NCBI RefSeq assembly: GCF_017814945.1
Contig: NZ_JAGIPX010000006.1
Location: 124,001 to 188,000, forward strand
DNA length: 64,000 nt
Source: Paraburkholderia sp. LEh10
GTDB taxonomy: Bacteria; Pseudomonadota; Gammaproteobacteria; Burkholderiales; Burkholderiaceae
Direction of reading: 5' to 3'
The notes under the pieces were generated by a model that was not told where the DNA came from, searched no databases, and worked only from the letters and a program-made list of their open reading frames with translations. Within the stretch, counting starts at the first letter, position 1. Every line of letters begins with the position of its first letter. The translations under genes and the position numbers were made by a program. Below, piece after piece: positions 1-9,362 of the stretch.

Positions 1-213
1 GGATATGCGTCGGTTGACGCTTCGAGTGCTTCGGCGATACCACCCTTGCCGGCGACGTCGTGGTCGCAAGAAGCCACTCTCTTATCATTCTGTCGCGGCT
101 CACTGCATCGCGGCTTTCAAGAACGATTGGTTTTGTCCGTTCTACCCGGAGATGATCGACAGTTTTTTAGAACAACTGGCTCAACCGTAGATCGCATGCG
201 CGCCGGAATGCTA
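1..213. other. Unassigned left edge, possible foreign junction
   Basis: I recognise no gene here. Short reading frames exist on both strands but none resembles a known family. The neighbouring enoyl-CoA hydratase loses its normal C-terminus at about 215-245, so the break between conserved sequence and unknown sequence lies at this edge. It could be the end of a mobile element or a rearrangement scar, but I see no inverted repeats or transposase motifs that prove it. Confidence 0.3.
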
Positions 214-939
214 TTAGTAGCTGCAACGCCCGGTTTCAAATCCAACTGCAATCGGCATGTCCTCAGTATCGTTCAACAGCTTCTTCGCCGCGCGCTGCGG
301 GCGAGCCGAAATCGCAAGTAGCTCTCGGGCCAGCTCAGTCGTCACACGCTCAAGTTCACTGCTCACAACGAATTCGGTCGCCATGCCCCAGTCATAGGCC
401 TGCACGCCACGAATCATCCGCGAGCGCATCACGACATCCTTCAGCCGCGCGAAGCCCACTAATCTTTGAAGACGCACTGCGCATTCGTATCCAGGCACTT
501 GCCCCATTTTTTGCGCGGTCAGCGCGTAGAGCGTCGTGTCCGTGGCAATTCTGAAATCGCATGCCAGCGAGAACTCGAAGCCCGCACCGAAGCAATACCC
601 GCGATTTGCCGCGATCACCGGCTTGCTGCAACGTGAGGGCGCACTAAGATCCCACGTACGCTTGCAGGCGTCCTCCCGCGGCACATCTGTCGTTTCCTCA
701 TGATCGCTGCCGCGAGAGAAATGTTCTCCAGACGCCCGCACGACAATAACCCGCACTGCTGGGTCAAGATCCAGCGTTTCGAACGCTGCACGCATTTGCG
801 CACACTGGCTGGCTGAAATGAGGTTGAACGGTGGCCGATCGAGAATGATATCGGCGCGCGCGCCCTTCTCGGCGAATTCAACCCGGAAACCATCGAGATC
901 GGCCGGCGCGTCTGCGGTGCGATAGACAGCCTGTGCCAT
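214..939 (-). CDS. Enoyl-CoA hydratase/isomerase family protein, C-terminus abnormal
   Basis: A 241-residue crotonase-fold protein. Crotonases hydrate or isomerise acyl-CoA thioesters in the cytoplasm. The middle shows the family pattern: a KPVIAANRGYCFGAGFE stretch at about residues 108-124, then LACDFRIA and a QRLVG motif. The usual tail after the AAKKLL helix, about 30 residues of the type seen before FREGV..F...KP, is missing. The protein instead ends in an unrelated ETGRCSY, so it may be truncated or non-functional. A GAGG stretch precedes the ATG at 939. About 68 nt further upstream lies an operator module shared with the sugar ABC operon at 22 kb, which suggests control by the LacI protein at 27.3 kb. 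The substrate is unknown. Confidence 0.75.
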   Translation of the reverse strand: MAQAVYRTADAPADLDGFRVEFAEKGARADIILDRPPFNLISASQCAQMRAAFETLDLDPAVRVIVVRASGEHFSRGSDHEETTDVPREDACKRTWDLSAPSRCSKPVIAANRGYCFGAGFEFSLACDFRIATDTTLYALTAQKMGQVPGYECAVRLQRLVGFARLKDVVMRSRMIRGVQAYDWGMATEFVVSSELERVTTELARELLAISARPQRAAKKLLNDTEDMPIAVGFETGRCSY

Positions 940-1262
940 GGGGCCTCAGTGTCAACGACATTCTTTCGTCGTATCAAATAACGATTGGGTACCTTCTTCA
1001 GAATAGCGTTTCAATTTAAATGAAACGTTATTAACTAAGTTGTAGAAGAGCAAGGAAGGGTTTACCCGCTGGAAAACAATGAGTTATCGCATCACATGCC
1101 CCGTGTAGAACGAACGCACAGGGCGCAGCAGACCGTTAGTTGCATGCTCTAGGCCGGACTCTGCTTAAGCGCACGCTTTCCCACTACGCACTTGCGCCGG
1201 CAGCCTCTCGTGAAGTGCGCTAAGTTGCGCCAAATATCGAGTGGCCCGCGCTTGGAGGTCCC
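940..1262. other. Divergent intergenic region
   Basis: This 323-bp spacer lies between the hydratase (-) and the alcohol dehydrogenase (+). Apart from the operator module at 1007-1068 I see no gene. The stretch from 1081 to 1262 should hold the alcohol dehydrogenase promoter, but I cannot place it with confidence. A TGGAGG-like sequence just before the ATG at 1263 is a plausible ribosome-binding site. Confidence 0.4.
1007..1068 (-). promoter_or_regulatory. Operator/promoter module, copy A (upstream of enoyl-CoA hydratase)
   Basis: Read on the minus strand, the 18-mer CGGGTAAACCCTTCCTTG (1051-1068) is followed after 23 nt by the inverted repeat CGTTTCAT-TTAAA-TTGAAACG (1007-1027, one mismatch between the arms). 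The same two elements occur in the same order before the sugar ABC operon at 21926-21976, with an exact 18-mer match. The arm resembles LacI/GalR-family half-sites. The module points toward the hydratase, although the divergent alcohol dehydrogenase at 1263 could also be affected. Binding is inferred. Confidence 0.6.
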
Positions 1263-2390
1263 ATGAAAGTGAAAGCCGCCGTGCTGAACGCTGCGGGCGC
1301 CCAACCCAAATATGCCGACAGCCAGCCTCTAACCATTGAGACCGTCGATCTGCAGGGACCTGGCGTCGGAGAAGTACTCGTGAAGATATCGGCGGCCGGT
1401 TTGTGCCATTCCGATCTTTCAGTGATCAACGGTGACCGTCCGCGGCCGCTTCCGATGGTTCTCGGGCACGAAGCGTCCGCTGTTGTCGTCGAAGTGGGAT
1501 CAGGTGTCGTCGACCTGCAAGCAGGCGATCATGTGGTCGCAGTCTTCGTACCCAGTTGCGGTCACTGCGAACCTTGTGCGGAGGGACGTCCGGCGCTCTG
1601 CGTGCCGGGTGCTACAGCGAATACTGCCGGCACGCTGCTGTCCGGTGGACGCCGTTTGCAGTATCGCGGGGAGCCCATCAATCATCACTTGGGCTGCTCG
1701 GTATTTGCGGAATACGCGACCTTGTCGCGTCGATCGCTCGTGAAGATCGACCCGGACATACCACTCGACACGGCAGCGCTGTTCGGTTGCGCTGTACTGA
1801 CGGGCATGGGCGCAGTGATCAACACAGCCGGATTCAAGGCGGGTATGTCGATTGCCGTAATTGGTCTCGGCGGTGTCGGCATGGCTGCGTTACTTGGTGC
1901 AATCTCGGCGGGCGAGCGGCAGATCGTTGCCGTCGATCTCGCGGATTCGCGCCTGCAGTTTGCGCGCTCGCTCGGTGCGACACATGTCTACAATGCCCGT
2001 GATCCGGATACGGAAACTGCCATTCGCGAGGCAACTTCAGGCGGTGTCGATCGCGCATTGGAATTCGCGGGCGCCATTCCCGCCCTGGGTCTCGCGTACA
2101 ACGTGACGCGTCGAGGCGGTGTCACGGTCACCGCGGGTCTGCCGCCGCCTACATCGACATTCGGCCTGTCCGTGGCGAAGCTTGTTGGCGAAGAGCGCAA
2201 TCTGAAGGGCAGTTACATCGGTACTTGCGTGCCTTCACGCGATATTCCGCGCTACATGAGCATGTATATGCAAGGACGTCTTCCCGTCGATCGGCTGCTA
2301 ACGGGTCGTTTGACGCTCGACAACATCAATCACGGCTTCGATCTTCTTCACGAAGGCGAGGCCATCCGGCAAATCGTGACGTTCATCTGA
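1263..2390 (+). CDS. Zinc-dependent alcohol dehydrogenase
   Basis: A 375-residue medium-chain dehydrogenase/reductase that should oxidise an alcohol or reduce an aldehyde with NAD(P). The catalytic zinc ligands are visible (GLCHSD, Cys48; GHE, His69). The structural-zinc lobe has four cysteines (99, 102, 105, 113), and the Rossmann motif GLGGVG lies at about residue 203. Length and the HLGCSVFAEY motif place it near the class III/MDR alcohol dehydrogenases, but the substrate cannot be read from sequence. It is followed after 62 nt by a RibD-like reductase on the same strand, probably co-transcribed. It diverges from the hydratase, with the operator module between them. Confidence 0.85.
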   Translation: MKVKAAVLNAAGAQPKYADSQPLTIETVDLQGPGVGEVLVKISAAGLCHSDLSVINGDRPRPLPMVLGHEASAVVVEVGSGVVDLQAGDHVVAVFVPSCGHCEPCAEGRPALCVPGATANTAGTLLSGGRRLQYRGEPINHHLGCSVFAEYATLSRRSLVKIDPDIPLDTAALFGCAVLTGMGAVINTAGFKAGMSIAVIGLGGVGMAALLGAISAGERQIVAVDLADSRLQFARSLGATHVYNARDPDTETAIREATSGGVDRALEFAGAIPALGLAYNVTRRGGVTVTAGLPPPTSTFGLSVAKLVGEERNLKGSYIGTCVPSRDIPRYMSMYMQGRLPVDRLLTGRLTLDNINHGFDLLHEGEAIRQIVTFI

Positions 2391-2452
2391 GACCAGCCGA
2401 AAGCGCGGCGCGTTTGAATCCACTTGAACGAATTGACATGGAACGTGCAAAC

Positions 2453-3142
2453 ATGAAACCGTATATCGTCGCTCACATGATGTCTTCGGTTGACGGCCGC
2501 AGTCTGACCGACGGCTGGCAACGCAAGTACGTTTTCGGCATGTACGAAGAGACGGCCGCCAGGTTCGAAGCTGACGGCTGGATATGCGGCCGTGTCACCA
2601 TGCAGGAAGTGTCGCATGGCGACGACTACCCCAAAGGACTCGCAAAAACGCCCATCCCACGCAGCAACCAGTTTGTCGAGCGCAACGCCAGTCAGTACGC
2701 GATTTCCATCGATCCGCAAGGGCATGTGGCATGGAAGAGCAATACTGCGCTCAAGTCGCATGTCATCGAGGTTCTGACCGAAGAAGTCGCCGACGACTAC
2801 CTGGCGTATCTTCAGTCCATCAAAGTGTCGTATATGTTTGGCGGAAAGAGCGAGATCGATCTTGAACACGTCGTGCAAACGCTATCGACTGAGCTTGGTG
2901 TCAAGAAGCTGATCGTCGAAGGCGGGTCGCGTGTGAGCGGCGCGTTCGTGAATGCGGGCCTCGTCGATGAGGTCAGCGTACTGCTCATCCCGCTCGTGGA
3001 TGCTCGCTGTGAACATCCATCGTCATTCGAAGTGGCAATGGACAAGTGGCACGCACCGACTTATCTGAACCTCGAGTCGGTCGAAAAACTCGAACACGGC
3101 GCAGTCTGGCTGCGTTACACGGTAGAAATATCGAGTACCTGA
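2453..3142 (+). CDS. RibD C-terminal/dihydrofolate-reductase-fold protein
   Basis: A 229-residue member of the RibD_C family, which includes pyrimidine reductases of riboflavin synthesis and many uncharacterised NADPH reductases. Visible marks are the N-terminal strand MKPYIVAHMMSSVDGR, and near residue 150 the nucleotide-binding stretch VKKLIVEGGSRVSGAF, followed by VDEVSVLLIPL. The frame is open far upstream. I chose the ATG at 2453, which has a GGAA before it and begins directly with the first core strand; ATG 2438 is the alternative. It lacks a deaminase domain, so it is not a full RibD. It ends 27 bp before the convergent giant kinase gene. Confidence 0.8.
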   Translation: MKPYIVAHMMSSVDGRSLTDGWQRKYVFGMYEETAARFEADGWICGRVTMQEVSHGDDYPKGLAKTPIPRSNQFVERNASQYAISIDPQGHVAWKSNTALKSHVIEVLTEEVADDYLAYLQSIKVSYMFGGKSEIDLEHVVQTLSTELGVKKLIVEGGSRVSGAFVNAGLVDEVSVLLIPLVDARCEHPSSFEVAMDKWHAPTYLNLESVEKLEHGAVWLRYTVEISST

Positions 3143-3169
3143 AATCTGGCGGGAATAACGCACGCGTTT

Positions 3170-6100
3170 TCACGCGGCGTCACTCGCCAGCGGCAGCAAG
3201 AAGTAAAAGCGCGCACCGCCGAGGGCAGATTCGTTGTCGGCTGAAATGGTGCCGCCATGTGTCTCGATGATCGAATGGCAGATGGGCAAACCCATACCCA
3301 TGCCGTTTTCCTTGGTCGTGAAAAAGCTTTCGAACAGGCTATTCAGATGTTCAGGCGCAATACCCGGACCACTGTCCTCGACGGAACAGCGCAATGTGGC
3401 GTAATCCTGCACAGCGACGGAAATGACGATGTCGCGTCGCACGCTGCGCGCCTGGTCGATGGCCTGTATTGCATTCACTGCGAGGTTCACGATCACCTGC
3501 TGAAACTGGATGCGGTCGCCGAGTACTTTCGGCGCGCCATCAGCGGGTTGATGCGTCACGGTGACATGACGCGAGTGGACCTCATGGCGCAAAAATACAA
3601 GCGCCTCGTCGATGAGGTCATCGAGCGAGACGACGGTACGTTCTGGTGCCCGCCGAACAGCCATTGCGCGAATGCGGCCAATGATGTCCACTGCATGCCG
3701 TGCATCGGCGATGATGCGCCGGTTCGTGGCCAGCGCCTCTGTAATGCCAGGCGTCGGACGGTCAAGCCAGCCCAGACTCGCCTGGCCATTCATCGCAATT
3801 GCGGCCAGCGGTTGTTTCAGTTCGTGAGCAATCGATGCCGTCAGTTCCCCGAGCATCGAAATGCGTGCGGCGTGCGCGAAGTCCTCCTGCACCCGTTGAA
3901 GCATCTCTTGCGCGCGGATACGCTCGGTCATATCGACCAGACTGATCACGGCCATGCCTCTGTCGTCGCTCATACCACGGCGCGCAACGGTAAATAGCAC
4001 ATCGATGATCCGGCCATCGAGCGTCGGCAGTTTCGTCGTTTCCTGAAAGATCGCTTCACCGTAATACCTGCTCTCCAGCGCATGAACAAATGTCGCGGGG
4101 CTTTCTCGCCAGACCCATGAGTACGGGCCCAGCATCTCGCTCCTGTCTCGCGCGCCGAACATCTGTATCGCGTAGTTATTGACGTCCTCGATAACCGGCG
4201 CCTCAGCCGCACGGGCCAGCCACTCCGGATGCTCAGCGATATACGCCGACAGATTCTCGACGCCTTGCGCGCGCAACTCCGCCAACATCATGACCAATGT
4301 CTGCGCGTCGACCTGCCAGAGCCCAACTGGCGTTTCGCTAAAGAGATGCCGATAGCGATGCTCGCTACGTTGCAGGTCCGCGTAGAGCCGCGCATTCTCC
4401 AACGAAATGGCTGCCTGTGACGCCATCAATCTGAGCACCGCTGTGCGGGAGGGCGTAAAAACATGCGGCGTCAACGTGTTCTTGAGATACAGAACACCGA
4501 TCAGCGTTGCCTGCTTGATCAGCGGAAGACACAGAATAGATCGGCTGCCGCGTCGCCGGATGTATTCGTCGCCTGAAAAAGGGCCTTGCTCCAATGCATC
4601 GTCCAGCAGCAGGCTTTCTCTCGCCCGGATCACGTAGCGCAGGATCGACTCAGGCAATTCAGCAGGTGCGACGCGCGCATGAGGCATGCGGACATCGACG
4701 GTGTCGCGTATCGTCGTCGCTTCCGCTTCGATCCACAATTCATCGCCTTCCGGCAGCACCAGCACGCCACGGTCGCCGCCCGCATGTTCGAGCGCAAGCA
4801 CCATCAACGTGTGGATCAGTTCGGTTAGGCCGATCTCGCTGAACACGGCCTGCGAAACCTTGACAACCGTTCCGAGTTCCAGTTGCTCGACCGAAGTCGC
4901 GATCGTGTTCTCAGCACGCGACGGCGACTCTTGCCGAAGTGCCGCGTGGGTCTCATCGAGTTGACGGACCTTGCCATCCGCGCCCCAACGCAGATAACAC
5001 GACCGGGCATTCCGAAAATACGTGTTCGCGATGGTCTCGAAGCCTCGCGCGGCATAGAAGCTCGCCGCGAGTTCATTCGCGAGCGCCTGATTCTGTATGA
5101 AGCCGTGCTGATGACTCGAATGGATGGCTTCCTCGTAAAGCTCCATCGCTTCAGCGACTCGCCCTTCGATTCTCGCAATCTCTGCCAGCACCAGCGCGTG
5201 CCGGTTGCGAAAGTTCTCCGGGCAGTTCTCGGTCCAGAGTTCGAATTTACGCAGCTTCGTGCCGAGAATCTCCCTGTATTCCCGCTGCTGCGCAACGGAC
5301 ACCGTCGGATAAAGCGCCGTCAATGCCAGCGCGTGAAAGAGGTGAAACGTAGCCTCGATTGGCATGCTCATGGCAGCAGGAAGCACCGGTTCGGCCTGCA
5401 ATGCGCAGTCGAGCGATTCTGCGTACTCACCGTTCAGGAAGGCGAGTATCTGCTTCATGATGTGATAGAACACGATGCCGCAGCCGAAGGTCGCGGTGAC
5501 GATCGTGGCGAAGCTCGCGGCTTCATCGAACGAGCTGTCTCCGAGACTCAACGGTTTTGCCGATCTGCCCTGCAAACTGGCGACGAACTGCTGCTCGAGC
5601 CGGATCGTTTCATAGACGGCATCGTTATGGCTCTGTTTTGCGAATGCCGCGTATTTCACCGATTGAGCCTGCACGTCCTCGAGTGCATCGCCCTTTTCGA
5701 TTAACTGCCATATCGTCTCGAAGGCGAGAAAGCCGCCATACACGAAATCGCCCACTTCGAGGCAGGCAGTAAAGGCCCGCTCCAGAATGGGCACGCCTGT
5801 CGCAATGTGATGTCGCCAGAAGTTGACGTGATCGCCGTGCAAATGAAGCAGCGTTCCCCGCAAGCGCACGTTCCCCAGCTTCTCGTTGAGCTGCAGCGAC
5901 AATTCTGAAAACTGGAACGCGGACGATATGTCGCCGACAACCGAGACCAGCATCAGCGAATACACGCCGTACGCGAACGCCGACTGATCCGTGTTGCCGT
6001 GCCGCATGGAAAGATTGACCGCCTTCAGGGTGATCAGCGGATAAAGCGCCGGGCGCCCGATATACGCGCAAGGCACAGCGTCGACGAGCAGATTGATGAT

Positions 6101-8758
6101 CGCCTGCATCGTGAGGTCCGTTGCCATCGGCGCGTCGAGCAAATCGATGATGGCGCGCTTGCCGAGAATCGCGGACAAGTCCCGGAATTCGGCATCGACT
6201 GCGCGCTGAATGTCATCTTCATTCTCTGGAAGAACCAACCCGAAATCCCGCAGCGCGCCGACCGCGACGGCAAAGCCGTCGTAGTACTTGCTCGCAACCT
6301 GATACAGCTTGATGCGCAAGCTGTACACCTTGGCCCGATCGAGCTTGCAGCGCGCCTGCCCCAGAATCATGTCGAACATCGCGTCTGCCGTATCGAAGTT
6401 TCCCACCAGATACTCGCACTCGGACAGTTCCAGGTAGAGATCGAAGGTCTGCGAATAGCGTCGCGTCCATGCATCCGGCGAAAGCAGCGCGGCGGCTTGC
6501 GCGAAATGATTGCGCGCCGACAGATAAGCCGTCGAGTATTTGGCGCGTCTGCCCGCCGTGACGTTCAGCTCGACGACCCGCTCGCGCTCCTGCTGCGTCG
6601 TAATCAATGCGACGCCGCGATTCAGGTGATTCACGATATCGAAGATGCCGTCTTCGAGTTCTTCCGGTGCCGTGCGCGACGCGAGTATCCGGCCAATACG
6701 AAGGTGTGCCGCGGCACGCTCGCGCTCGGGAATCAGCGCATAGGCCGCTTCATGCACGCGATCGTGCACGAACTTGTAGGCACTCTGCACGCGGAACACG
6801 AGGCCCGCGCTGACGGCTTCCCACAGCTTCGCGTCGATGTCTTCCTCGGTGCCGCCTTGAACCAGCGTGAGTGTCGCCAGCTCGACGATGTTGCCAAGGC
6901 ACGCGAGCTCCTTTAACGCGTCCTGCGTGGCAGCGGGCTGACGTCCGAGCTTGACCGCCATCAGATCCGCGACGTTTTCCGTAAAACCCTTTGCGCGAAT
7001 GCGCGGCAAATCCCACGTCCAGGTTGCGGCATTAGCGTTGAACGCAAGTAGCTTCTCCTCGGCCAGCGTCTTCAGAAACTGGATCGCAAAGAAGGGATTG
7101 CCACCCGTCTTCTGATGCACCAGTTGTGCAAGCGGCCGTGCTTCATCCCGCTCGCAGTGAAGTGAGTCAGCGATCAATTCGGTCACGCTCTCCGGCATCA
7201 GCGGAGTGAGCACGGTTTCCTCCACGCTCCCGCCCGCGCGGCGGATCATGCCGAGCGTGCGCATGAGCGGATGCGACGGACCGACTTCGTTGTCGCGATA
7301 CGCGCCAACCAGCAGCAGATGTCGCACCTCCGGATGCGTCGCGAGATGTTCGATCAGGTCGAGCGTCGCTATGTCCAGCCATTGCAGATCGTCGACGAAC
7401 AAGGCAAGCGGATGCTCGGGCCGCGCAAACACGCCGAGAAAGCGGCGGAACACGAGCTGAAAGCGGCTTTGCGCATCGCGTGGCGGGAGAACCGGAACAG
7501 GCGGCTGCTCGCCGATGATCAGCGCCAGCTCGGGAATCAGGTTCACCATCAGCTCGCCATTCGAACCCAGCGCTTCCATCAGGTCGCGCCGCCACTGACT
7601 CACTTCATCGTCGCTCTTGCCCAACAGCTCGCGCACCAGCGACTGAAAGGCCTGCGCCAATGTCATGTACGGGATATCGCGCTTGTACTGATCGACCTTG
7701 CCCGCCGCGAACAGGCCGCGCGGCGGAACCAGCACCTTGTGCAATTCATTCACGACGGAAGATTTGCCGATACCCGCATAGCCCGACACGAGCACCGTCT
7801 CGGCCTTGCCGCTGGCCACCACACGGTCGAATGCTTCGACAAGTGCCTCAATCTGGGCTTCGCGTCCGTAGAGTCTTTCGGGAATCAGCAGCCGGTCGGA
7901 CGCATCGTGTGCGCCCGGCGGAAATGAGTCGATCCGTCTGTTCGCTTCCCATGCCGCGATACAGGTTCTGAGGTCGGCTTCGACGCCCGCAGCCGTCTGG
8001 TAGCGGTTTTCGGCCGTCTTGGCGAGAAGCTTCATGACGATGCTCTCGACGGCGGCCGGGATCGCGCCGCCCCGCTCACCCGCCGGCGGCGGCCTTCGAG
8101 CGATATGGCAATGGATCCATTCCATCGCGTCGGACGCATTGAACGGCAGCGTCCCTGTGAGCATCTCGTACAGCGTGACGCCCAGCGAATAGAGGTCGCT
8201 GCGCGCATCGATCGAGCGATTCATCCGGCCGGTCTGCTCCGGCGCCATATAGGCAAAAGTGCCCGCAATAATCTCGGGGGGCGAAGGCGGTTGCCGTTCC
8301 TGCGGCAGTTGTGACGCGATGCCAAAGCCCGTCAAACGGATGTTGTCGTTTCCGTCGATGAGTACATTCGCTGGTTTGATATCCTTATGGATCAAGCCTG
8401 ATCGATGCATATGGCCAACGACGACGGCCAGGTTAAGTGCGAGACGCAGGAAGCGCGTGAGTTCGAGTGGTCCATGCAGGATACGGTCGAGCGGCTCATA
8501 ACCGTGATCATCGAGGACGAGGGTCGGCAGCGAATTGTGATGACTGAGCGCGAGCGGTTGAGCCGCCCATCGAGGATCGAGAACGGGCGCTAATGCAAAT
8601 TCGCGCTCAAGGCGCGCAACGCTTCTGGACGCCGGCCGGGCCGCGACCAATGTCAACACCGAGACGGGATTGCCGGGCTGCCGGGCGCGGTACAACGAGA
8701 AATCTCCATCGGCGCGGAGCGACTCCAGCTCGTATCCGGTGAGATCCATGTAATCCAT
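3170..8758 (-). CDS. Giant hybrid: Ser/Thr-kinase-like, AAA/STAND ATPase, GAF, PAS, sensor histidine kinase
   Basis: A 1862-residue multidomain signalling protein with no obvious membrane segment. In order: a protein-kinase-like domain (residues about 8-275, with HKDIKPANVLI near 124-134 and an APE-type MAPEQ); an AAA ATPase (GREAQIE, then P-loop GYAGIGKS near 325, DDLQWLD as Walker B); a long helical repeat region; a GAF domain (about 1300-1450); a PAS-like domain; then HisKA (IAHELKQPLAAIAMNGQ) and HATPase_c (NLAVNAIQA, DSGPGIA, GMGMGLPIC). The kinase N-lobe has no clear VAIK lysine, and the DFG motif reads GFG, so the Ser/Thr part may be a pseudokinase. No response regulator is adjacent. 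FixJ-type regulators at 51-54 kb are possible partners only by family habit. Confidence 0.88.
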   Translation of the reverse strand: MDYMDLTGYELESLRADGDFSLYRARQPGNPVSVLTLVAARPASRSVARLEREFALAPVLDPRWAAQPLALSHHNSLPTLVLDDHGYEPLDRILHGPLELTRFLRLALNLAVVVGHMHRSGLIHKDIKPANVLIDGNDNIRLTGFGIASQLPQERQPPSPPEIIAGTFAYMAPEQTGRMNRSIDARSDLYSLGVTLYEMLTGTLPFNASDAMEWIHCHIARRPPPAGERGGAIPAAVESIVMKLLAKTAENRYQTAAGVEADLRTCIAAWEANRRIDSFPPGAHDASDRLLIPERLYGREAQIEALVEAFDRVVASGKAETVLVSGYAGIGKSSVVNELHKVLVPPRGLFAAGKVDQYKRDIPYMTLAQAFQSLVRELLGKSDDEVSQWRRDLMEALGSNGELMVNLIPELALIIGEQPPVPVLPPRDAQSRFQLVFRRFLGVFARPEHPLALFVDDLQWLDIATLDLIEHLATHPEVRHLLLVGAYRDNEVGPSHPLMRTLGMIRRAGGSVEETVLTPLMPESVTELIADSLHCERDEARPLAQLVHQKTGGNPFFAIQFLKTLAEEKLLAFNANAATWTWDLPRIRAKGFTENVADLMAVKLGRQPAATQDALKELACLGNIVELATLTLVQGGTEEDIDAKLWEAVSAGLVFRVQSAYKFVHDRVHEAAYALIPERERAAAHLRIGRILASRTAPEELEDGIFDIVNHLNRGVALITTQQERERVVELNVTAGRRAKYSTAYLSARNHFAQAAALLSPDAWTRRYSQTFDLYLELSECEYLVGNFDTADAMFDMILGQARCKLDRAKVYSLRIKLYQVASKYYDGFAVAVGALRDFGLVLPENEDDIQRAVDAEFRDLSAILGKRAIIDLLDAPMATDLTMQAIINLLVDAVPCAYIGRPALYPLITLKAVNLSMRHGNTDQSAFAYGVYSLMLVSVVGDISSAFQFSELSLQLNEKLGNVRLRGTLLHLHGDHVNFWRHHIATGVPILERAFTACLEVGDFVYGGFLAFETIWQLIEKGDALEDVQAQSVKYAAFAKQSHNDAVYETIRLEQQFVASLQGRSAKPLSLGDSSFDEAASFATIVTATFGCGIVFYHIMKQILAFLNGEYAESLDCALQAEPVLPAAMSMPIEATFHLFHALALTALYPTVSVAQQREYREILGTKLRKFELWTENCPENFRNRHALVLAEIARIEGRVAEAMELYEEAIHSSHQHGFIQNQALANELAASFYAARGFETIANTYFRNARSCYLRWGADGKVRQLDETHAALRQESPSRAENTIATSVEQLELGTVVKVSQAVFSEIGLTELIHTLMVLALEHAGGDRGVLVLPEGDELWIEAEATTIRDTVDVRMPHARVAPAELPESILRYVIRARESLLLDDALEQGPFSGDEYIRRRGSRSILCLPLIKQATLIGVLYLKNTLTPHVFTPSRTAVLRLMASQAAISLENARLYADLQRSEHRYRHLFSETPVGLWQVDAQTLVMMLAELRAQGVENLSAYIAEHPEWLARAAEAPVIEDVNNYAIQMFGARDRSEMLGPYSWVWRESPATFVHALESRYYGEAIFQETTKLPTLDGRIIDVLFTVARRGMSDDRGMAVISLVDMTERIRAQEMLQRVQEDFAHAARISMLGELTASIAHELKQPLAAIAMNGQASLGWLDRPTPGITEALATNRRIIADARHAVDIIGRIRAMAVRRAPERTVVSLDDLIDEALVFLRHEVHSRHVTVTHQPADGAPKVLGDRIQFQQVIVNLAVNAIQAIDQARSVRRDIVISVAVQDYATLRCSVEDSGPGIAPEHLNSLFESFFTTKENGMGMGLPICHSIIETHGGTISADNESALGGARFYFLLPLASDAA

Positions 8759-8934
8759 GTTGTCTCATTGTGAACTCTGTTCTTTCGCGATTCTGCGCGT
8801 TTCTATCCTCCTTCGCCAGCATGAGGGCGCAGTCGCGCCCGCGTGTGCCGTCTTACTGAGCCGTGAGGGTAGCCGGGCAATGAGTACCCGCCAGGACATC
8901 GAGGCTCCGCCGAGCGCTTCGCGCGGGGCCTGGA

Positions 8935-9212
8935 TCAATTGAGGGCGGCAACGGGCAGTAATAGTTCATCCGCGATCGATTGACCTGCGGTAAAGCCCTT
9001 CAACATCGCGTCAACCTGCGTGTCGAAGCCGCGACCGGTTCGTCCGTTACGCCAAACTGAGGGAAAGCGGGCACGCGTCCGTTCGCGCTGAAAATCTCGA
9101 CGACACTCACGAATCCCGCGTCATGCAAAAACATGCTGCGTGCAGCGGGCTCCGCTGGTGCTTCCGCATACACCTTGATCGAATAGCCCTGGTAAGGAAA
9201 GGCGCATTCCAT
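8935..9212 (-). pseudogene. Small conserved-looking protein gene broken by a 1-nt frameshift
   Basis: Reading from ATG 9212 (AGGAG three nt upstream), the frame gives MECAFPYQGYSIKVY and continues to GVTDEPVAA. It then turns to arginine-rich nonsense and stops at 9000. Shifting frame near 9029-9033 restores a natural ending, with GFDTQVDAMLKGF and then ELLLPVAALN, stopping at 8935. The full product would be about 91 residues, cytoplasmic, of unknown function. One base appears to be missing. This can be a true mutation or a sequencing error. It lies between the giant kinase and the catabolic cluster, on the same strand as both. Confidence 0.55.
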
Positions 9213-9362
9213 GATCTCCTGCCTCGCAAAGCGGGTGCTTTGCGTCGAATGTAGCACCCGTCGTCTGGCGAAGCGCGCCGTCGTTTGAACGCGAAAAATG
9301 GCGCGCTTTCCAGACAAGCGGCGTGCGCGACGCACGCCCCATGCCGCGCCTTCTTCCCTCGA

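Noticed and set aside
5999..6916. 305-residue frame inside the giant kinase gene, opposite strand
   Set aside because: The minus-strand protein is continuous and has recognisable domains across this stretch.
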